The notes below the pieces were generated by a model, which was not told the origin of the DNA, searched no databases, and saw nothing but the letters and a program-made list of their open reading frames with translations. The translations under genes and the position numbers were made by a program. This document shows positions 45,990-56,623 of a DNA stretch of 64,000 nt, piece after piece (the first letter of the stretch is position 1; every line of letters begins with the position of its first letter). Source of the stretch: Pseudomonadota bacterium (GTDB lineage: Bacteria; Pseudomonadota; Gammaproteobacteria; Steroidobacterales; Steroidobacteraceae); NCBI GenBank assembly GCA_021777555.1, contig JAJYDK010000001.1, forward strand, positions 1-64,000. The letters run 5' to 3'.

Positions 45990-46682
45990 ATGCAGAAGAA
46001 AATCCTGACCATCGCGCTCGGAACCGCGCTCGCGCTGGCTGCTTCCGGGGCATATGCCGGCAACGGCAATCCGAATGACATCCGCATCGGCGGCTACTTC
46101 GTTCACTACGACACCAGCTCGACCGACATCACCGGTCAGTTCACGCCCGCCGGGCTCAACACCAGCATCGAGAACGTCTCGACGCTGTACCTGGCGTACG
46201 TGCGCACCCTGTCGAGTCATTTCCAGGTCGAGTTCGCCTTCGGCTATCCTCCGGTCACCTATGCCAAGGGCAGGGGACCGGCGACGGTGGGCTCGGTGCC
46301 GTTCAACGGGGTGGAGATCGCGAGCATCCGCTGGGTCTCACCCACGGTGCTTCTCGAGTACGACTTCTTCAGTCCCGAGGCCAGGTGGCGGCCGTTCGTC
46401 GGGGTCGGTGTGAATTACACCAAGTTCATCGACCGGCAGATCACGGCGGCCGGCGCGGCGGTGAGCGGTGGCCCCACCTCGATCTCGCTCCCCTCATCCG
46501 TCGGGCCCGCCGTGACGGCCGGCATCACCTATCACATGAACGACCGCTGGCACTTCACCGCCTCCTACTCGATCGCGCAGGTCAACAGCAAGCTCACCAC
46601 CGACACCGCCGGGATCCTGCGCTCGAACGAGGTGCATTTCTGGCCCAACGCCGCGGTGCTCTCCGTGGGCTACTCGTTCTAA
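45990..46682 (+). CDS. ompW: OmpW family outer membrane protein
   Basis: A 230-residue eight-stranded barrel. The signal peptide is LTIALGTALALAASGAYA. IRIGGYFVHYDT begins the barrel, LLEYDFFSPEARWRPFVGVGVNYTKF is the conserved OmpW central block, and the protein ends in AAVLSVGYSF with the C-terminal Phe needed for Bam assembly. OmpW forms a narrow channel for small hydrophobic molecules. Pairing with a secreted hydrolase suggests uptake of a hydrolysis product, which is inference. Confidence 0.9.
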   Translation: MQKKILTIALGTALALAASGAYAGNGNPNDIRIGGYFVHYDTSSTDITGQFTPAGLNTSIENVSTLYLAYVRTLSSHFQVEFAFGYPPVTYAKGRGPATVGSVPFNGVEIASIRWVSPTVLLEYDFFSPEARWRPFVGVGVNYTKFIDRQITAAGAAVSGGPTSISLPSSVGPAVTAGITYHMNDRWHFTASYSIAQVNSKLTTDTAGILRSNEVHFWPNAAVLSVGYSF

Positions 46683-46695
46683 CAGGGAACTTCCT

Positions 46696-46730
46696 CCCGG
46701 GCGCTCCGGTCCGACTCCGCAGCGCCCGGG
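46696..46730 (+). terminator. hairpin after ompW
   Basis: CCCGGGCGCT and AGCGCCCGGG form a perfect 10-bp stem with a 15-base loop beginning 14 bases after the ompW stop. No T-run follows. Confidence 0.5.
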
Positions 46731-46912
46731 GTGTCCCTGGGGAGCGGAGGGGTCGCGCCGCAGGCGATTCGCCCGGTCGCACCGGGTGCTCGGCTCGGCG
46801 CACGCGGTGCCGGGGCGGCTCCTGGGCCGGGTCCGCAGTGCCTAGAATGGAGCCGGTCGGCTGAGACTCCGGCTGCGGGGGCCGGAGCGAGCGAATCAAC
46901 CCTCCAAGAGCC

Positions 46913-47320
46913 ATGACCGGCTGGCGTATCGCGAGACTGCTGCGAAACCTGAGACGTTTTGCGCCCCGGCGCGCCGCGCCGGCGTGGATCGCCGCGCTCG
47001 CGCTCCTCGCGTTCTCCCTGCACGGGCTCATCCCGCTCGGATTCATGCCGGCCGGGGGATCCCTCGTCCTCTGCCACGAGGGCTTCCCGGCGCACTTCTT
47101 CTCCCATGGGGCGCCTTCACACGGCAAGCAGGGAGGCGGTGCGCGAGACGGGCATTGCTTCTTCTGCGGCGGCTCGAGCTCCGCGCCGGCGTTCACGCTG
47201 GCCGGTATCGCGCGCATCGCGCCGGTATCGATCGGCGTCGTGCGCTTCCCGGAGTCCTCAGACCAGAGCGTCCGCCTCGCTCACACCCCCCAGGCCCGCG
47301 CACCGCCTCACCTCGTCTGA
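46913..47320 (+). CDS. DUF2946-like membrane-anchored protein
   Basis: A 135-residue protein with one hydrophobic helix (AAPAWIAALALLAFSLHGLIPLGF), a Cys/His-rich middle (LCHEGFPAHFFSHGAPSHGK and HCFFCGG) and a C-terminal RAPPHLV tail. This combination fits DUF2946, a family of small proteins often found next to TonB receptors or copper-handling genes. The His and Cys residues could bind a metal. It lies 106 bases upstream of the next TonB receptor on the same strand, supporting a joint role. Confidence 0.75.
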   Translation: MTGWRIARLLRNLRRFAPRRAAPAWIAALALLAFSLHGLIPLGFMPAGGSLVLCHEGFPAHFFSHGAPSHGKQGGGARDGHCFFCGGSSSAPAFTLAGIARIAPVSIGVVRFPESSDQSVRLAHTPQARAPPHLV

Positions 47321-47426
47321 GCCTTGTGCTCGAGGATCCGCCCACAGCCGAAGGCTGGCCGGGCGCTCGGGGTATTTGCAGTGAGACTGTGGGGTTCCGC
47401 CGGAGGCGGAGCCGGAGGAGTGAGGC

Positions 47427-49754
47427 GTGACATCAGGTGTTGACAGGGTGGGCGAGGGCGCCCGGTATCGCAGGACAGGCCGCGCTCGGCGCCGCTCGTT
47501 CCCGTCATGGTCGCCGTTCGGCGCGGGTCTTGGCGTCGTGGCCGCGCTCGGCCTCCTGCCGGCGCCGAGTTGGGCGGCGACGTTCGGGGACGTGCGCGGA
47601 ACCGTCCGCAGCCTCCTCGGCCGCCCCGTCGCCGGGGCGGAGGTGCAGATTCAATCCCAGGTGTCGGGGCGGCTGAGAACCCGGCGCACCGATCCCCGCG
47701 GGAGGTTCCTGTTCCCCTCGGTGTCGGTGGGCCGCTATGTGGTCAGGGTGCGGCACGAGGGCTTCGCGCCGGCCGAGCAGGCGCTGTCGGTGGTGCCGGG
47801 GTACTTCCCCGATCTCACCCTCACGCTGCACGGCGCCCGCACGCTCGCCCGGGTGACCATCGCCGCCACCGCGCAGGCCCCGGTGGTCGCATCGGTCACG
47901 CCCATCTCGCTCGTGAGCAGCAAGGACATCGAGCTCACCCCGGGAGCGGCCCTCACCAACAGCCTGGCCATGATCACCGACTACGTGCCGGGGGCCTACA
48001 TCGTGCACGATCAGCTGCACGTGCGCGGCGGCCATCAGACCGCCTGGCTCGTGAACGGCGTCGAGATCCCGAACACCAACATCGCGAGCAATCTCGGGCC
48101 CCAGATCGACCCTCAGGACATCCAGGTCCTCGGCGCCGAGCGGGGCGATTACCAGGCCGATCAGGGCGATCGCACCTACGGCATCTTCAACGTGATCCCC
48201 AAGAGCGGCTTCGCGCGCAACAATGAGGGTGTGCTCAACGTGACGGCCGGCAATTTCGGTCAGACCGATGACTACCTGAGCGTAGGCAGCCACCATGGCA
48301 GGTTCGCGTACTACGCGAGCGTCGATGGGAACCGCAGCAATCTCGGCATCGGCACGCCGGTCTCCGAGGTGATCCACGACCGGGAGCACGGCTTCGGCGC
48401 CTTCACCAATCTCGACTACGAGGCGACCGGCAACGATCAGATCCGCTTCGTGGCCTCCTCGCGCCAGGACGACTACCAGATCCCGAACTGCCCGGGTCCG
48501 AACGGGAACTGCCAGGGCTCGCCGCTGCCGAACGTGGCGAACGACGTGCAGCGCGAGGCGGATACCTTCGCGATCCTCTCCTGGGAGCACACGTTCAACC
48601 GGCACGCCGTCCTCACGAGCTCGCTCCTCTATCACTTCAACAGGGCCAATTACGACGGCGCGGCGAATGACACGCCGATCAGCTCCATCGACCGGCGCAC
48701 ATCGACCTACGAGGGCGGTCAGGAGCAGCTGCGGCTCACTTTCGCGCACAATCACCTCGGGGTGGGGCTGTTCGGGTTCGCGCAGCAGGACCGCGACGAG
48801 TTCAACCTGATGTTCAACAACGGCAGCGGCGCCACTCCGCTCGCCGAGACGTTGCAGCCCGGAGGCGGGATGGTCGCGGTGTATGCTCAGGATACGTACG
48901 ATGTGGACCGCTGGGTGCACCTGTCCGCGGGTGTGCGCCACACGCACTTCCACGGTGGCATCACCGAGAGCGCGACCAGCCCGCGAACCGGGATCACCGT
49001 GCAGGTGCCGCACCTGAACTGGGTGTTCGGCGCCTTCTGGGGCAAGTACTACCAGGCCCCGCCGCTCGATACGCTCTCCGGCGGGCTCGTGCAGTTCGCG
49101 CGCGGCACCAATACCGGCTTCCTGCCCCTGCACGGTGAGCGTGACCGGGTGAGGGAGTTCGGCGTCACCATCCCGGTGGCCGGCTGGACTCTGCACGCGG
49201 ACTACTACGTCAACGAGGCGAAGAATTTCTTCGATCACAACGCCCTCGGCAACAGCAACGTATACTTTCCGCTCACCATCACGGGAGCCCTCATCCGCGC
49301 GCGCGAGCTGACGCTGAGCTCGCCGCGCCTGTGGAACCGGGCACAGCTGCATCTCGCCTTTTCCAACCAGACGGCGGATGGTTTCGGCGGCATCACCGGA
49401 GGACTCACCGACTTCCTGCCGCCCGGGGGCTATTACGCGCTCGATCACGATCAGCGCAATACCTTGAATGCCGGCATCGACGCGAATCTCCCGTGGCGCT
49501 CCTTCGCCTCGGCGGAGCTCTACGTGGGCTCAGGCTTCAGCAACGGCAATGCCCCGCCGAGCCACCTGCCGGGCCACGCGGAGCTCAATCTGAGCGTCGG
49601 CCGCCATTTCAGCCGCGATCTGTCGGTGTCGCTCACCGCGCTCAACGTGTTCAACAGGCACCTGATGGTCGACAACAGCCTCACCTTCGGGGGCGAGCAC
49701 TGGAACAATCCGTTCGAGATCTACGCGGCGCTGCACTACAAGTTCCACTACTAG
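47427..49754 (+). CDS. TonB-dependent receptor with N-terminal carboxypeptidase-regulatory-like domain
   Basis: A 775-residue outer-membrane receptor. A signal-like hydrophobic segment (VVAALGLLPAPSWAATF) is followed by a carboxypeptidase-D regulatory-like beta-sandwich (GTVRSLLGRPVAGAEVQIQS, GRFLFPSVSVGRYVVRV), then the plug (LHVRGGHQTAWLVNGVEIPN) and a barrel ending AALHYKFHY. This layout is common in receptors of unknown ligand. The upstream DUF2946 gene with Cys/His clusters suggests a metal such as copper, but this is only contextual. GTG at 47427 is used; no strong site is visible. Confidence 0.87.
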   Translation: MTSGVDRVGEGARYRRTGRARRRSFPSWSPFGAGLGVVAALGLLPAPSWAATFGDVRGTVRSLLGRPVAGAEVQIQSQVSGRLRTRRTDPRGRFLFPSVSVGRYVVRVRHEGFAPAEQALSVVPGYFPDLTLTLHGARTLARVTIAATAQAPVVASVTPISLVSSKDIELTPGAALTNSLAMITDYVPGAYIVHDQLHVRGGHQTAWLVNGVEIPNTNIASNLGPQIDPQDIQVLGAERGDYQADQGDRTYGIFNVIPKSGFARNNEGVLNVTAGNFGQTDDYLSVGSHHGRFAYYASVDGNRSNLGIGTPVSEVIHDREHGFGAFTNLDYEATGNDQIRFVASSRQDDYQIPNCPGPNGNCQGSPLPNVANDVQREADTFAILSWEHTFNRHAVLTSSLLYHFNRANYDGAANDTPISSIDRRTSTYEGGQEQLRLTFAHNHLGVGLFGFAQQDRDEFNLMFNNGSGATPLAETLQPGGGMVAVYAQDTYDVDRWVHLSAGVRHTHFHGGITESATSPRTGITVQVPHLNWVFGAFWGKYYQAPPLDTLSGGLVQFARGTNTGFLPLHGERDRVREFGVTIPVAGWTLHADYYVNEAKNFFDHNALGNSNVYFPLTITGALIRARELTLSSPRLWNRAQLHLAFSNQTADGFGGITGGLTDFLPPGGYYALDHDQRNTLNAGIDANLPWRSFASAELYVGSGFSNGNAPPSHLPGHAELNLSVGRHFSRDLSVSLTALNVFNRHLMVDNSLTFGGEHWNNPFEIYAALHYKFHY

Positions 49755-49777
49755 GGCGCGCAGGTGCGGCCGCCGCC

Positions 49778-49791
49778 GGGGGGGGGGGGGG
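49778..49791. repeat. G14 homopolymer tract
   Basis: A run of fourteen G residues lies 24 bases after the TonB receptor stop and 143 bases before the start of the GGDEF/EAL gene. Such runs mutate readily by slippage. It may be phase variable, or its length may reflect sequencing error. Confidence 0.85.
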
Positions 49792-49933
49792 ACGGCCGGG
49801 GCGCCGCCCTTTGAGGGGCGGAGGATGTCAACCACGTCACAGCGCTCCCCTGGCGATTCGCCGGATACTGCCGATACAGAGGGTCACCCGGGCGCTCGGC
49901 GGTCTGGCGCAGCCCGCCCGGGTCCATGTCGGC

Positions 49934-52876
49934 ATGACGCCGGGATCACGATCGGAGCGGCTATTGGTGGGGCTCGTCGCGGGTCTTTATTTCCTGGCAG
50001 GCGCCGCGGTCTGCGCGGTGCTGCAGGCGCTCGCCAGGGCCGTGGCCCGGCGCCGGGCCGGCGGCCCCGAGCCGCGCTTCCGGGCGCTTTTCGAGCGCTG
50101 TCCGGATGCCCTGGTGGCGCTCGATCCCAGGACCGGCCGGATCGTGCACGCCAATGCGCGCGCGCGGGGACAGATCGGCTGCGACGGCGACGCGCTCTCG
50201 CGCAGGACGGTCGCCGACCTGATCGTCCCGGAGGAGTTGCCCGAGACGATGCGCCATTTTGCCGACCTGGCGTGCGGGCGCACCGGGACGTGGCGCAGCG
50301 AGCGGCGGGTGGTGTGCCAGGATGGGCGCTGCGTCGTCACCGACTGCTCGGTGGCCGCCTTGAGCGGCGCTTCCGGGGAGATCGAGCTCCTCATCGCCTG
50401 CCTGAGCGACATCACCGATCGCAAGCGCGTGGAAGCGGCCCTGGAGGACAGCGAGCGCAAGCTGCGCAATCTCTTCGAGCTCTCCCCGCTCGGCATCGTG
50501 CTCAATGATTTCGAGGGGCATTACCTCGAGTTCAATCGCGCCTTCGAGACGATCAGCGGCTACAGCGCCGCGGAGCTGCGCGCGATGCCGCGAGGGAGCT
50601 TCACCCCGAGCGAGTACCACGCCGAGGAGGAGCGGCTGATCGAGAGCATGCTGAACAGCGGGCGCTACGGCCCGTACGAGAAGCACTACCGGCGCAAGGA
50701 CGGTACTCTCGTGCCGGTGCGGCTGAACGGCATGTTGATCACCGGGCGCGACGGGCGGTCCTGTGTCTGGTCGATCGTCGAGGACATCTCCGCCGACCGG
50801 CGGGCGCAGGAGGCGCTGCGGCTCGAGAGCGTGAAGAACCTCGCGCTGCTGCGCAACGCGAGCGATGGCATCCACATCCTCGATACCGCGGGCAACGTGA
50901 TCGATGCCAGCGATTCGTTCTGCGAGATGCTCGGGCGGTCGCGCGAGCGCATCATCGGCATGAACGTGCAGGAGTGGGATGCGCACTTCACGAGCGAGGA
51001 GCTCACCGCGATGCTGCGCAAGGACTTTGCCAATCCGGGGCGGCGCGTGTTTGAGACCCGGCACCGGCGCGGCGACGGCTCGGTGTACGAGGCGGAGATC
51101 AGCTCGGTGGCGGTGCGCCTCGGGGAAGTCCCGGTCATGTTCAACTCCGCACGCGACATCACCGAGCGAAAGAGGACCGAAGAGCGCCTGCGCGAGAGCG
51201 AGTTGCGGCTGCGCGTGCTCATCGAGCAGTCGCCCATGGGCATCTCCTTCAGCCGTGCCGGCATCACACTCGATGCCAACGCGCACTATTTGAAGATGTT
51301 CGGTTATGCGAGCGTGGCGGAGGTGCGCGGCACCCCGATCCTGCTGCGCATCGCGCCGAATCAACGCGCGCGGATGCAGGAATACATCGAGCGCCGGCGT
51401 GCGGGCCTGCCGGCCTCGACGGTGTACGAGACGGTGGGACTGCGCAAGGACGGCAGCGAGATGCCGCTGTTCGTCTCGGCCAAGCGCATCGAGCTCGCCG
51501 ATGGTCCGATGAACGTGTCGTTCCTGCAGGACTTCACCGAGCGCAAGGCCTCCGAGGCGCGCATCCGTCATCTGGCGTTCTATGATCAACTGACGCAGCT
51601 GCCCAACAGGGCGCTGCTCGAGGAGCGCCTGCAGGAGGCGCTCGCGGCGAGCGCCCGCAGCGGGCGCTACGGCGCGCTCCTGCTGCTGAACCTCGACAAC
51701 TTCAAGAGTGTGAACGATGCGCGCGGCCACGCCGCCGGGGACGCGCTGCTGCAGCAGGTGGCCTCGAGGCTCGCGGCCGCGGTGCGCGAGGGCGATACGC
51801 TCGCCCGGCTCGACGGCGATCAGTTCGTGGTGCTGCTCCAGGAGCTCGGGCCGCACCCGGTGACATCGGCCGGGGAGGCCAAGGCCTTCGGGCTGAAGAT
51901 GATGCAGGCCCTCTCGGGCGCCTACGCGCTGCCCGAGGGAGAGATTCACATCGGATGCAGCGTGGGCGCGGCGCTTCTTTCCGGGTACCAGCAGACGATC
52001 GAGGACGTGATCCGCCAGGTGAACGTGGCTTTGCACCAGGCGAAGCAGGCGGACCGCAATGCGCTGCGCTTCTTCGATCCGCGCATGCAGGAGAGCGTCA
52101 ACGCGCGGGTCGCGCTCGAGGGCGAGCTGCGCAAGGCGCTCACCGCGGGGCAGTTCCTGCTGCACTACCAGGTCCAGGTCGACTACGCCGGCCGCTGCAT
52201 CGGCGCCGAGGCGCTGCTGCGCTGGAATCACCCGCAGCGGGGCGTGGTGGCGCCGGGGGAGTTCATCGGGCTCGCCGAGGAGACGCACCTGATCCTGCCG
52301 ATCGGTCAGTGGGTCATCGACACGGCCTGCGCGCAGCTTGCGGCCTGGAGCCATCAGGCGAGCGCCCGCGAGCTCGTGATCTCGGTGAATGTCAGCCCGC
52401 TGCAGTTTCAGCAGCCGGATTTCGCCGAGCAGGTGCTGGGGTCGATCCGCCGCCACGGGGTCCCCGCGCACCGGCTCGAGCTCGAGTTGACCGAGACGCT
52501 GCTCCAGGGCGATCTCGAGCGCACGGTCGACACCATGAAGGCGCTCAAGGCGCACGGCGTGCGCTTCTCGCTCGATGATTTCGGCACCGGATACTCCTCG
52601 CTCCAGTACCTGAGGCAGCTGCCGCTGCACCAGGTGAAGATCGACCGGTCTTTCGTTCAGGACATCGCCGATCCCAACGGCAGGGCCATCGTTGGCGCGA
52701 TCCTCGCGATGTCGCGACACCTCAATCTCGAAGTCATCGCCGAAGGGGTCGAGACCGAGGACCAGCTCGCGGTGCTGCGGGGCTGCGGCTGTACGCGCTA
52801 CCAGGGCTATCTCTTCGGCCGGCCCGTACCGGTCGAGCGGCTGCTCGAGGACCCCGAGGCGCTCGCCGTCGGGTGA
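49934..52876 (+). CDS. membrane-anchored PAS-GGDEF-EAL c-di-GMP phosphodiesterase
   Basis: A 980-residue protein with one N-terminal transmembrane segment (LLVGLVAGLYFLAGAAVCAVLQAL), four PAS-like sensor units (starting near residues 45, 165, 290 and 415; the third ends in ARDITERKR), GGDEF and EAL. The GGDEF site reads DGDQF (residues 627-631), so cyclase activity is probably lost although the upstream REGD I-site motif remains. The EAL domain is intact: EALLRW (E759), NVSPLQF, ELTE, DDFGTG, VKIDRSF and AEGVE. It therefore most likely degrades c-di-GMP. The start at 49934 follows the tracked extension that overlaps the receptor gene, which is rejected. Confidence 0.9.
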   Translation: MTPGSRSERLLVGLVAGLYFLAGAAVCAVLQALARAVARRRAGGPEPRFRALFERCPDALVALDPRTGRIVHANARARGQIGCDGDALSRRTVADLIVPEELPETMRHFADLACGRTGTWRSERRVVCQDGRCVVTDCSVAALSGASGEIELLIACLSDITDRKRVEAALEDSERKLRNLFELSPLGIVLNDFEGHYLEFNRAFETISGYSAAELRAMPRGSFTPSEYHAEEERLIESMLNSGRYGPYEKHYRRKDGTLVPVRLNGMLITGRDGRSCVWSIVEDISADRRAQEALRLESVKNLALLRNASDGIHILDTAGNVIDASDSFCEMLGRSRERIIGMNVQEWDAHFTSEELTAMLRKDFANPGRRVFETRHRRGDGSVYEAEISSVAVRLGEVPVMFNSARDITERKRTEERLRESELRLRVLIEQSPMGISFSRAGITLDANAHYLKMFGYASVAEVRGTPILLRIAPNQRARMQEYIERRRAGLPASTVYETVGLRKDGSEMPLFVSAKRIELADGPMNVSFLQDFTERKASEARIRHLAFYDQLTQLPNRALLEERLQEALAASARSGRYGALLLLNLDNFKSVNDARGHAAGDALLQQVASRLAAAVREGDTLARLDGDQFVVLLQELGPHPVTSAGEAKAFGLKMMQALSGAYALPEGEIHIGCSVGAALLSGYQQTIEDVIRQVNVALHQAKQADRNALRFFDPRMQESVNARVALEGELRKALTAGQFLLHYQVQVDYAGRCIGAEALLRWNHPQRGVVAPGEFIGLAEETHLILPIGQWVIDTACAQLAAWSHQASARELVISVNVSPLQFQQPDFAEQVLGSIRRHGVPAHRLELELTETLLQGDLERTVDTMKALKAHGVRFSLDDFGTGYSSLQYLRQLPLHQVKIDRSFVQDIADPNGRAIVGAILAMSRHLNLEVIAEGVETEDQLAVLRGCGCTRYQGYLFGRPVPVERLLEDPEALAVG

Positions 52877-52942
52877 GCCGCGCGGCTTTCGATGACACCT
52901 CCCGCGCCAACACCTTCCAGCCCGTCCTGAGGGCTGCCGTCA

Positions 52943-53550
52943 TCAGAGCCAGCCGCGCTGGCGCGCGATGCGCGCCGCCTCCACCCGGTTGGCGGCGCCG
53001 AGCTTGCTGATCGCCTCGGAGAGGTAGTTGCGCACCGTGCCCTCCGAGAGGCTCAGTTCCGCGGCGATCTCGGCCCCCGAGCGCCCCTCGCCGGCGCGCC
53101 ACAGGATCTGCCGCTCGCGCTCGGTGAGCGGGTCCGGGTCGCTGTTCCAGGCCTCGGCGGCGAGCTCCGGGTCGATCACCCGCTGGCCTCGATGCACGCG
53201 CCGCACGGCATCGGCCAGCTCCGCCGCCGGCCGATCCTTCAGCAGGTAGCCCTTCGCACCGCCGTCGAGCGCGCGGCGCAGGTACCCCGGGCGGGCGAAG
53301 GTGGTGAGGATGACGATCTGGGTCGCGGGATGACGCTCGCGCACTTCGGCGGCCAGCGTGAGGCCGGTCATCTCGGGCATCTCGATGTCGGTCACGAGCA
53401 CGTGCGGGTGGAGTCTCTCGACCGCGCAGAGCGCCTCGCGGCCGTTGGCGGCGCGTGCGCAGACCACGATGTCAGGCTCGGTCTCGAGCAGCGCCGCCAG
53501 CGCCCCGAGGATCATGGCCTGGTCTTCGGCGATGACGACGGCAATGGGCT

Positions 53551-53554
<4 letters not shown>
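52943..53554 (-). CDS. NarL/FixJ-type response regulator (DesR-like)
   Basis: A 203-residue response regulator. The receiver domain has acidic residues in VIAEDQAM and the phosphoacceptor Asp56 in VTDIEMPEM. The C-terminal LuxR-type helix-turn-helix is GRSGAEIAAELSLSEGTVRNYLS. It overlaps the kinase gene by 4 bases. Together with the kinase and the ABC exporter it forms a four-gene operon. DesR-like regulators often switch on the ABC exporter in the same operon; autoregulation is plausible. Confidence 0.92.
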
Positions 53555-54714
<1,160 letters not shown>

Positions 54715-54747
54715 GGTCGCAGCCGCCGTCGGCGATCCGGTCGCGGA

Positions 54748-55527
54748 TCAGGCCTGGTGTTCTCGCCGCACAAACGTAATCCACGCCGCGGCGAACATCA
54801 ACAGGGTGAAGCCGGCGAGGACCAGCCAGTGTGTGAGGGCGCCGGCGCGCGGCGCGAAGCCGAACACGGCGAGCGCGAGCTGCGCGAGGTGATAGGTGGG
54901 CAGCGCCGGGGCGATCGCCTGCAGCCAGTGGGGCAGGAGGCGCAGCGGCATCCAGAACCCGGACGCAAAGGAGAGCGGGATGTAGATCAGATTGATGATG
55001 CCCGGGCCGGAAGTCGGCGGCACCCACAGGGCGATCAGCAGCCCGAGGGCGGTGAAGGGCACGGACCCGACGAGCATGAGGGCCATGAGGCGCAGGCCCT
55101 GAGAGAGAGTCACCGTGACGCCGCCCAGGGTCACCCCGAGGCCGATGAGGAGCGCGGTGACGATGAGCGCGAAGGCGGCGCTGCTCACCATCTTGGCCGC
55201 GAGATAGGCGAGGCGGGGCATGGGGCTCGCCCACTTGAGCTCGAGCCAGCCCTGGGCGCGCTCCATCGCGATCCCGAGGCCGATGCCGAACAGGCACGCC
55301 GAGCCGAGCCCGAAGCAGCCGTAGCCGGCGATGAGGTAGCGGGTGGTCTCGGCATCGTGCGCCCGGAGTCCGAACAGCAGGAAGAACACCAGCGGAAAGC
55401 CGATGACCGACAGCGAGAAGGCGCGCGTGCGCACCAGGCGGATGAACTCGTACTCGATTTCCCGGACGACGGCGCGCAGGCGCGCAGGGGCCGCCGGCTC
55501 GAAGGTGAGGGGGATGGCGTCGCTCAT
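54748..55527 (-). CDS. ABC-2 type transporter permease
   Basis: A 259-residue membrane protein with about six hydrophobic segments. It begins with EIEYEFIRLVRTRAFSLSVIGFPLVFFLLFGL, the N-terminal pattern of ABC-2 permeases, with an internal APALPTYHLAQLAL loop. It pairs with the ATPase gene 15 bases upstream to form an exporter, probably for an antimicrobial, lipid or polyketide-like compound. Substrate unknown. Confidence 0.87.
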   Translation of the reverse strand: MSDAIPLTFEPAAPARLRAVVREIEYEFIRLVRTRAFSLSVIGFPLVFFLLFGLRAHDAETTRYLIAGYGCFGLGSACLFGIGLGIAMERAQGWLELKWASPMPRLAYLAAKMVSSAAFALIVTALLIGLGVTLGGVTVTLSQGLRLMALMLVGSVPFTALGLLIALWVPPTSGPGIINLIYIPLSFASGFWMPLRLLPHWLQAIAPALPTYHLAQLALAVFGFAPRAGALTHWLVLAGFTLLMFAAAWITFVRREHQA

Positions 55528-55542
55528 GGTCGAATCTCCGTC

Positions 55543-56472
55543 TCAGGCCGTGGTGAGCGCGAGGAAGGCCTCATCGAGGCTCGCGGTCGTGACTTCCAGA
55601 TCGCTCAACCCGGCATCCTCGGTGAGCATCCGGCGCAGCACCGCCTCCGGGTCGTGCGTGAAAATGACCACTCTCTCCTGGTCCGCCTCCGCGGCGGTGA
55701 CGGACGGCAGAGCGCGAAGCGCCTGCGGCGTGAGCTGCGTGCGGCAGCGGATGCGGCGGCCCGCGACGCCCTGTTTGATCTGCGCCGGGGTGCCCGCGCG
55801 TACCAACCGGCCTTCGTTGATGAGCACGATCCGATGCGCGAGCGCATCGGCCTCCTCGAGGTAATGGGTGGTGAGCAGGACCGCTTTGCCGGCGGCGGCG
55901 AGGGCGCTCACCTGCTCCCAGACCTGCCGCCTCGAGTGGACATCCAGGCCCACCGTGGGCTCATCGAGGCACACGAGGGCCGGGTCACCGCAGATCGCGA
56001 GCGCGAAGAGTGCGCGCTGTCGTTGACCCCCGGAGAGCGTCCCGAAGCGCTGATGCTCGATGGCGCCCACTGCGGCGAGTCGCAGCACCTCGGGCGTGGG
56101 CAGTGGCCGCGGGTAGTAGCTGCGAAACAACTCGATCTGCTCCCGCACGGTCAGCATGTCCGGCACCCGCGCCACCTGCAGCATCGCTCCGATGGCCGCT
56201 CTCGCGGCGCTCGAGCGCGGATCGCGCCCCAACACGCGGACCGAGCCGCTTGCGGGGCGGAGCAGTCCGAGAAGCAGTTTCACCGCCGTCGTCTTGCCGG
56301 CTCCATTCGGGCCGAGGAGGGCAACGACCTCGCCGCGGCGCAGCGCCATGGAGAATCCGTCCAGCGCGGTGTGCGGTCCGTATCGCTTGCTCACGGCGCG
56401 CAGGCTTGCGATGAGCTCGGGGTCGCGTGAGCTCGCCGGGTCGATGCGTGCAGCGTCTGCGAGGGCTGGCAT
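55543..56472 (-). CDS. ABC transporter ATP-binding protein
   Basis: A 309-residue nucleotide-binding subunit of the ABC-2/DrrA-like export group. It has Walker A LLGPNGAGKTTAVKLLL, the signature LSGGQRQRALFALAI, Walker B ALVCLDEPTVGLD and the switch TTHYLEEADALAH. The C-terminal 80 residues form the usual accessory domain of this subfamily. First gene of the exporter and two-component operon. Confidence 0.93.
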   Translation of the reverse strand: MPALADAARIDPASSRDPELIASLRAVSKRYGPHTALDGFSMALRRGEVVALLGPNGAGKTTAVKLLLGLLRPASGSVRVLGRDPRSSAARAAIGAMLQVARVPDMLTVREQIELFRSYYPRPLPTPEVLRLAAVGAIEHQRFGTLSGGQRQRALFALAICGDPALVCLDEPTVGLDVHSRRQVWEQVSALAAAGKAVLLTTHYLEEADALAHRIVLINEGRLVRAGTPAQIKQGVAGRRIRCRTQLTPQALRALPSVTAAEADQERVVIFTHDPEAVLRRMLTEDAGLSDLEVTTASLDEAFLALTTA

Positions 56473-56623
56473 GGTGGTTCTCCCTGGGCGGTGGCTGTCG
56501 AGGAGGCCAGCATCGCGCGCCGGGGCCCCCCGTCCCAGTGCGGGGCATCATTTTCCCGGCATGACGTTTGTCATGTGCTGCGCGGCGCGCCCACCCGGGG
56601 CGGTGCGCAGCGGGCTCGCGGGC

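Noticed and set aside
47321-47426. cobalamin riboswitch upstream of the TonB receptor
   Set aside because: No B12-box consensus was found in the interval.
49961-52720. 919-codon antisense ORF opposite the PAS-GGDEF-EAL gene
   Set aside because: Same shadow pattern; no family motif.
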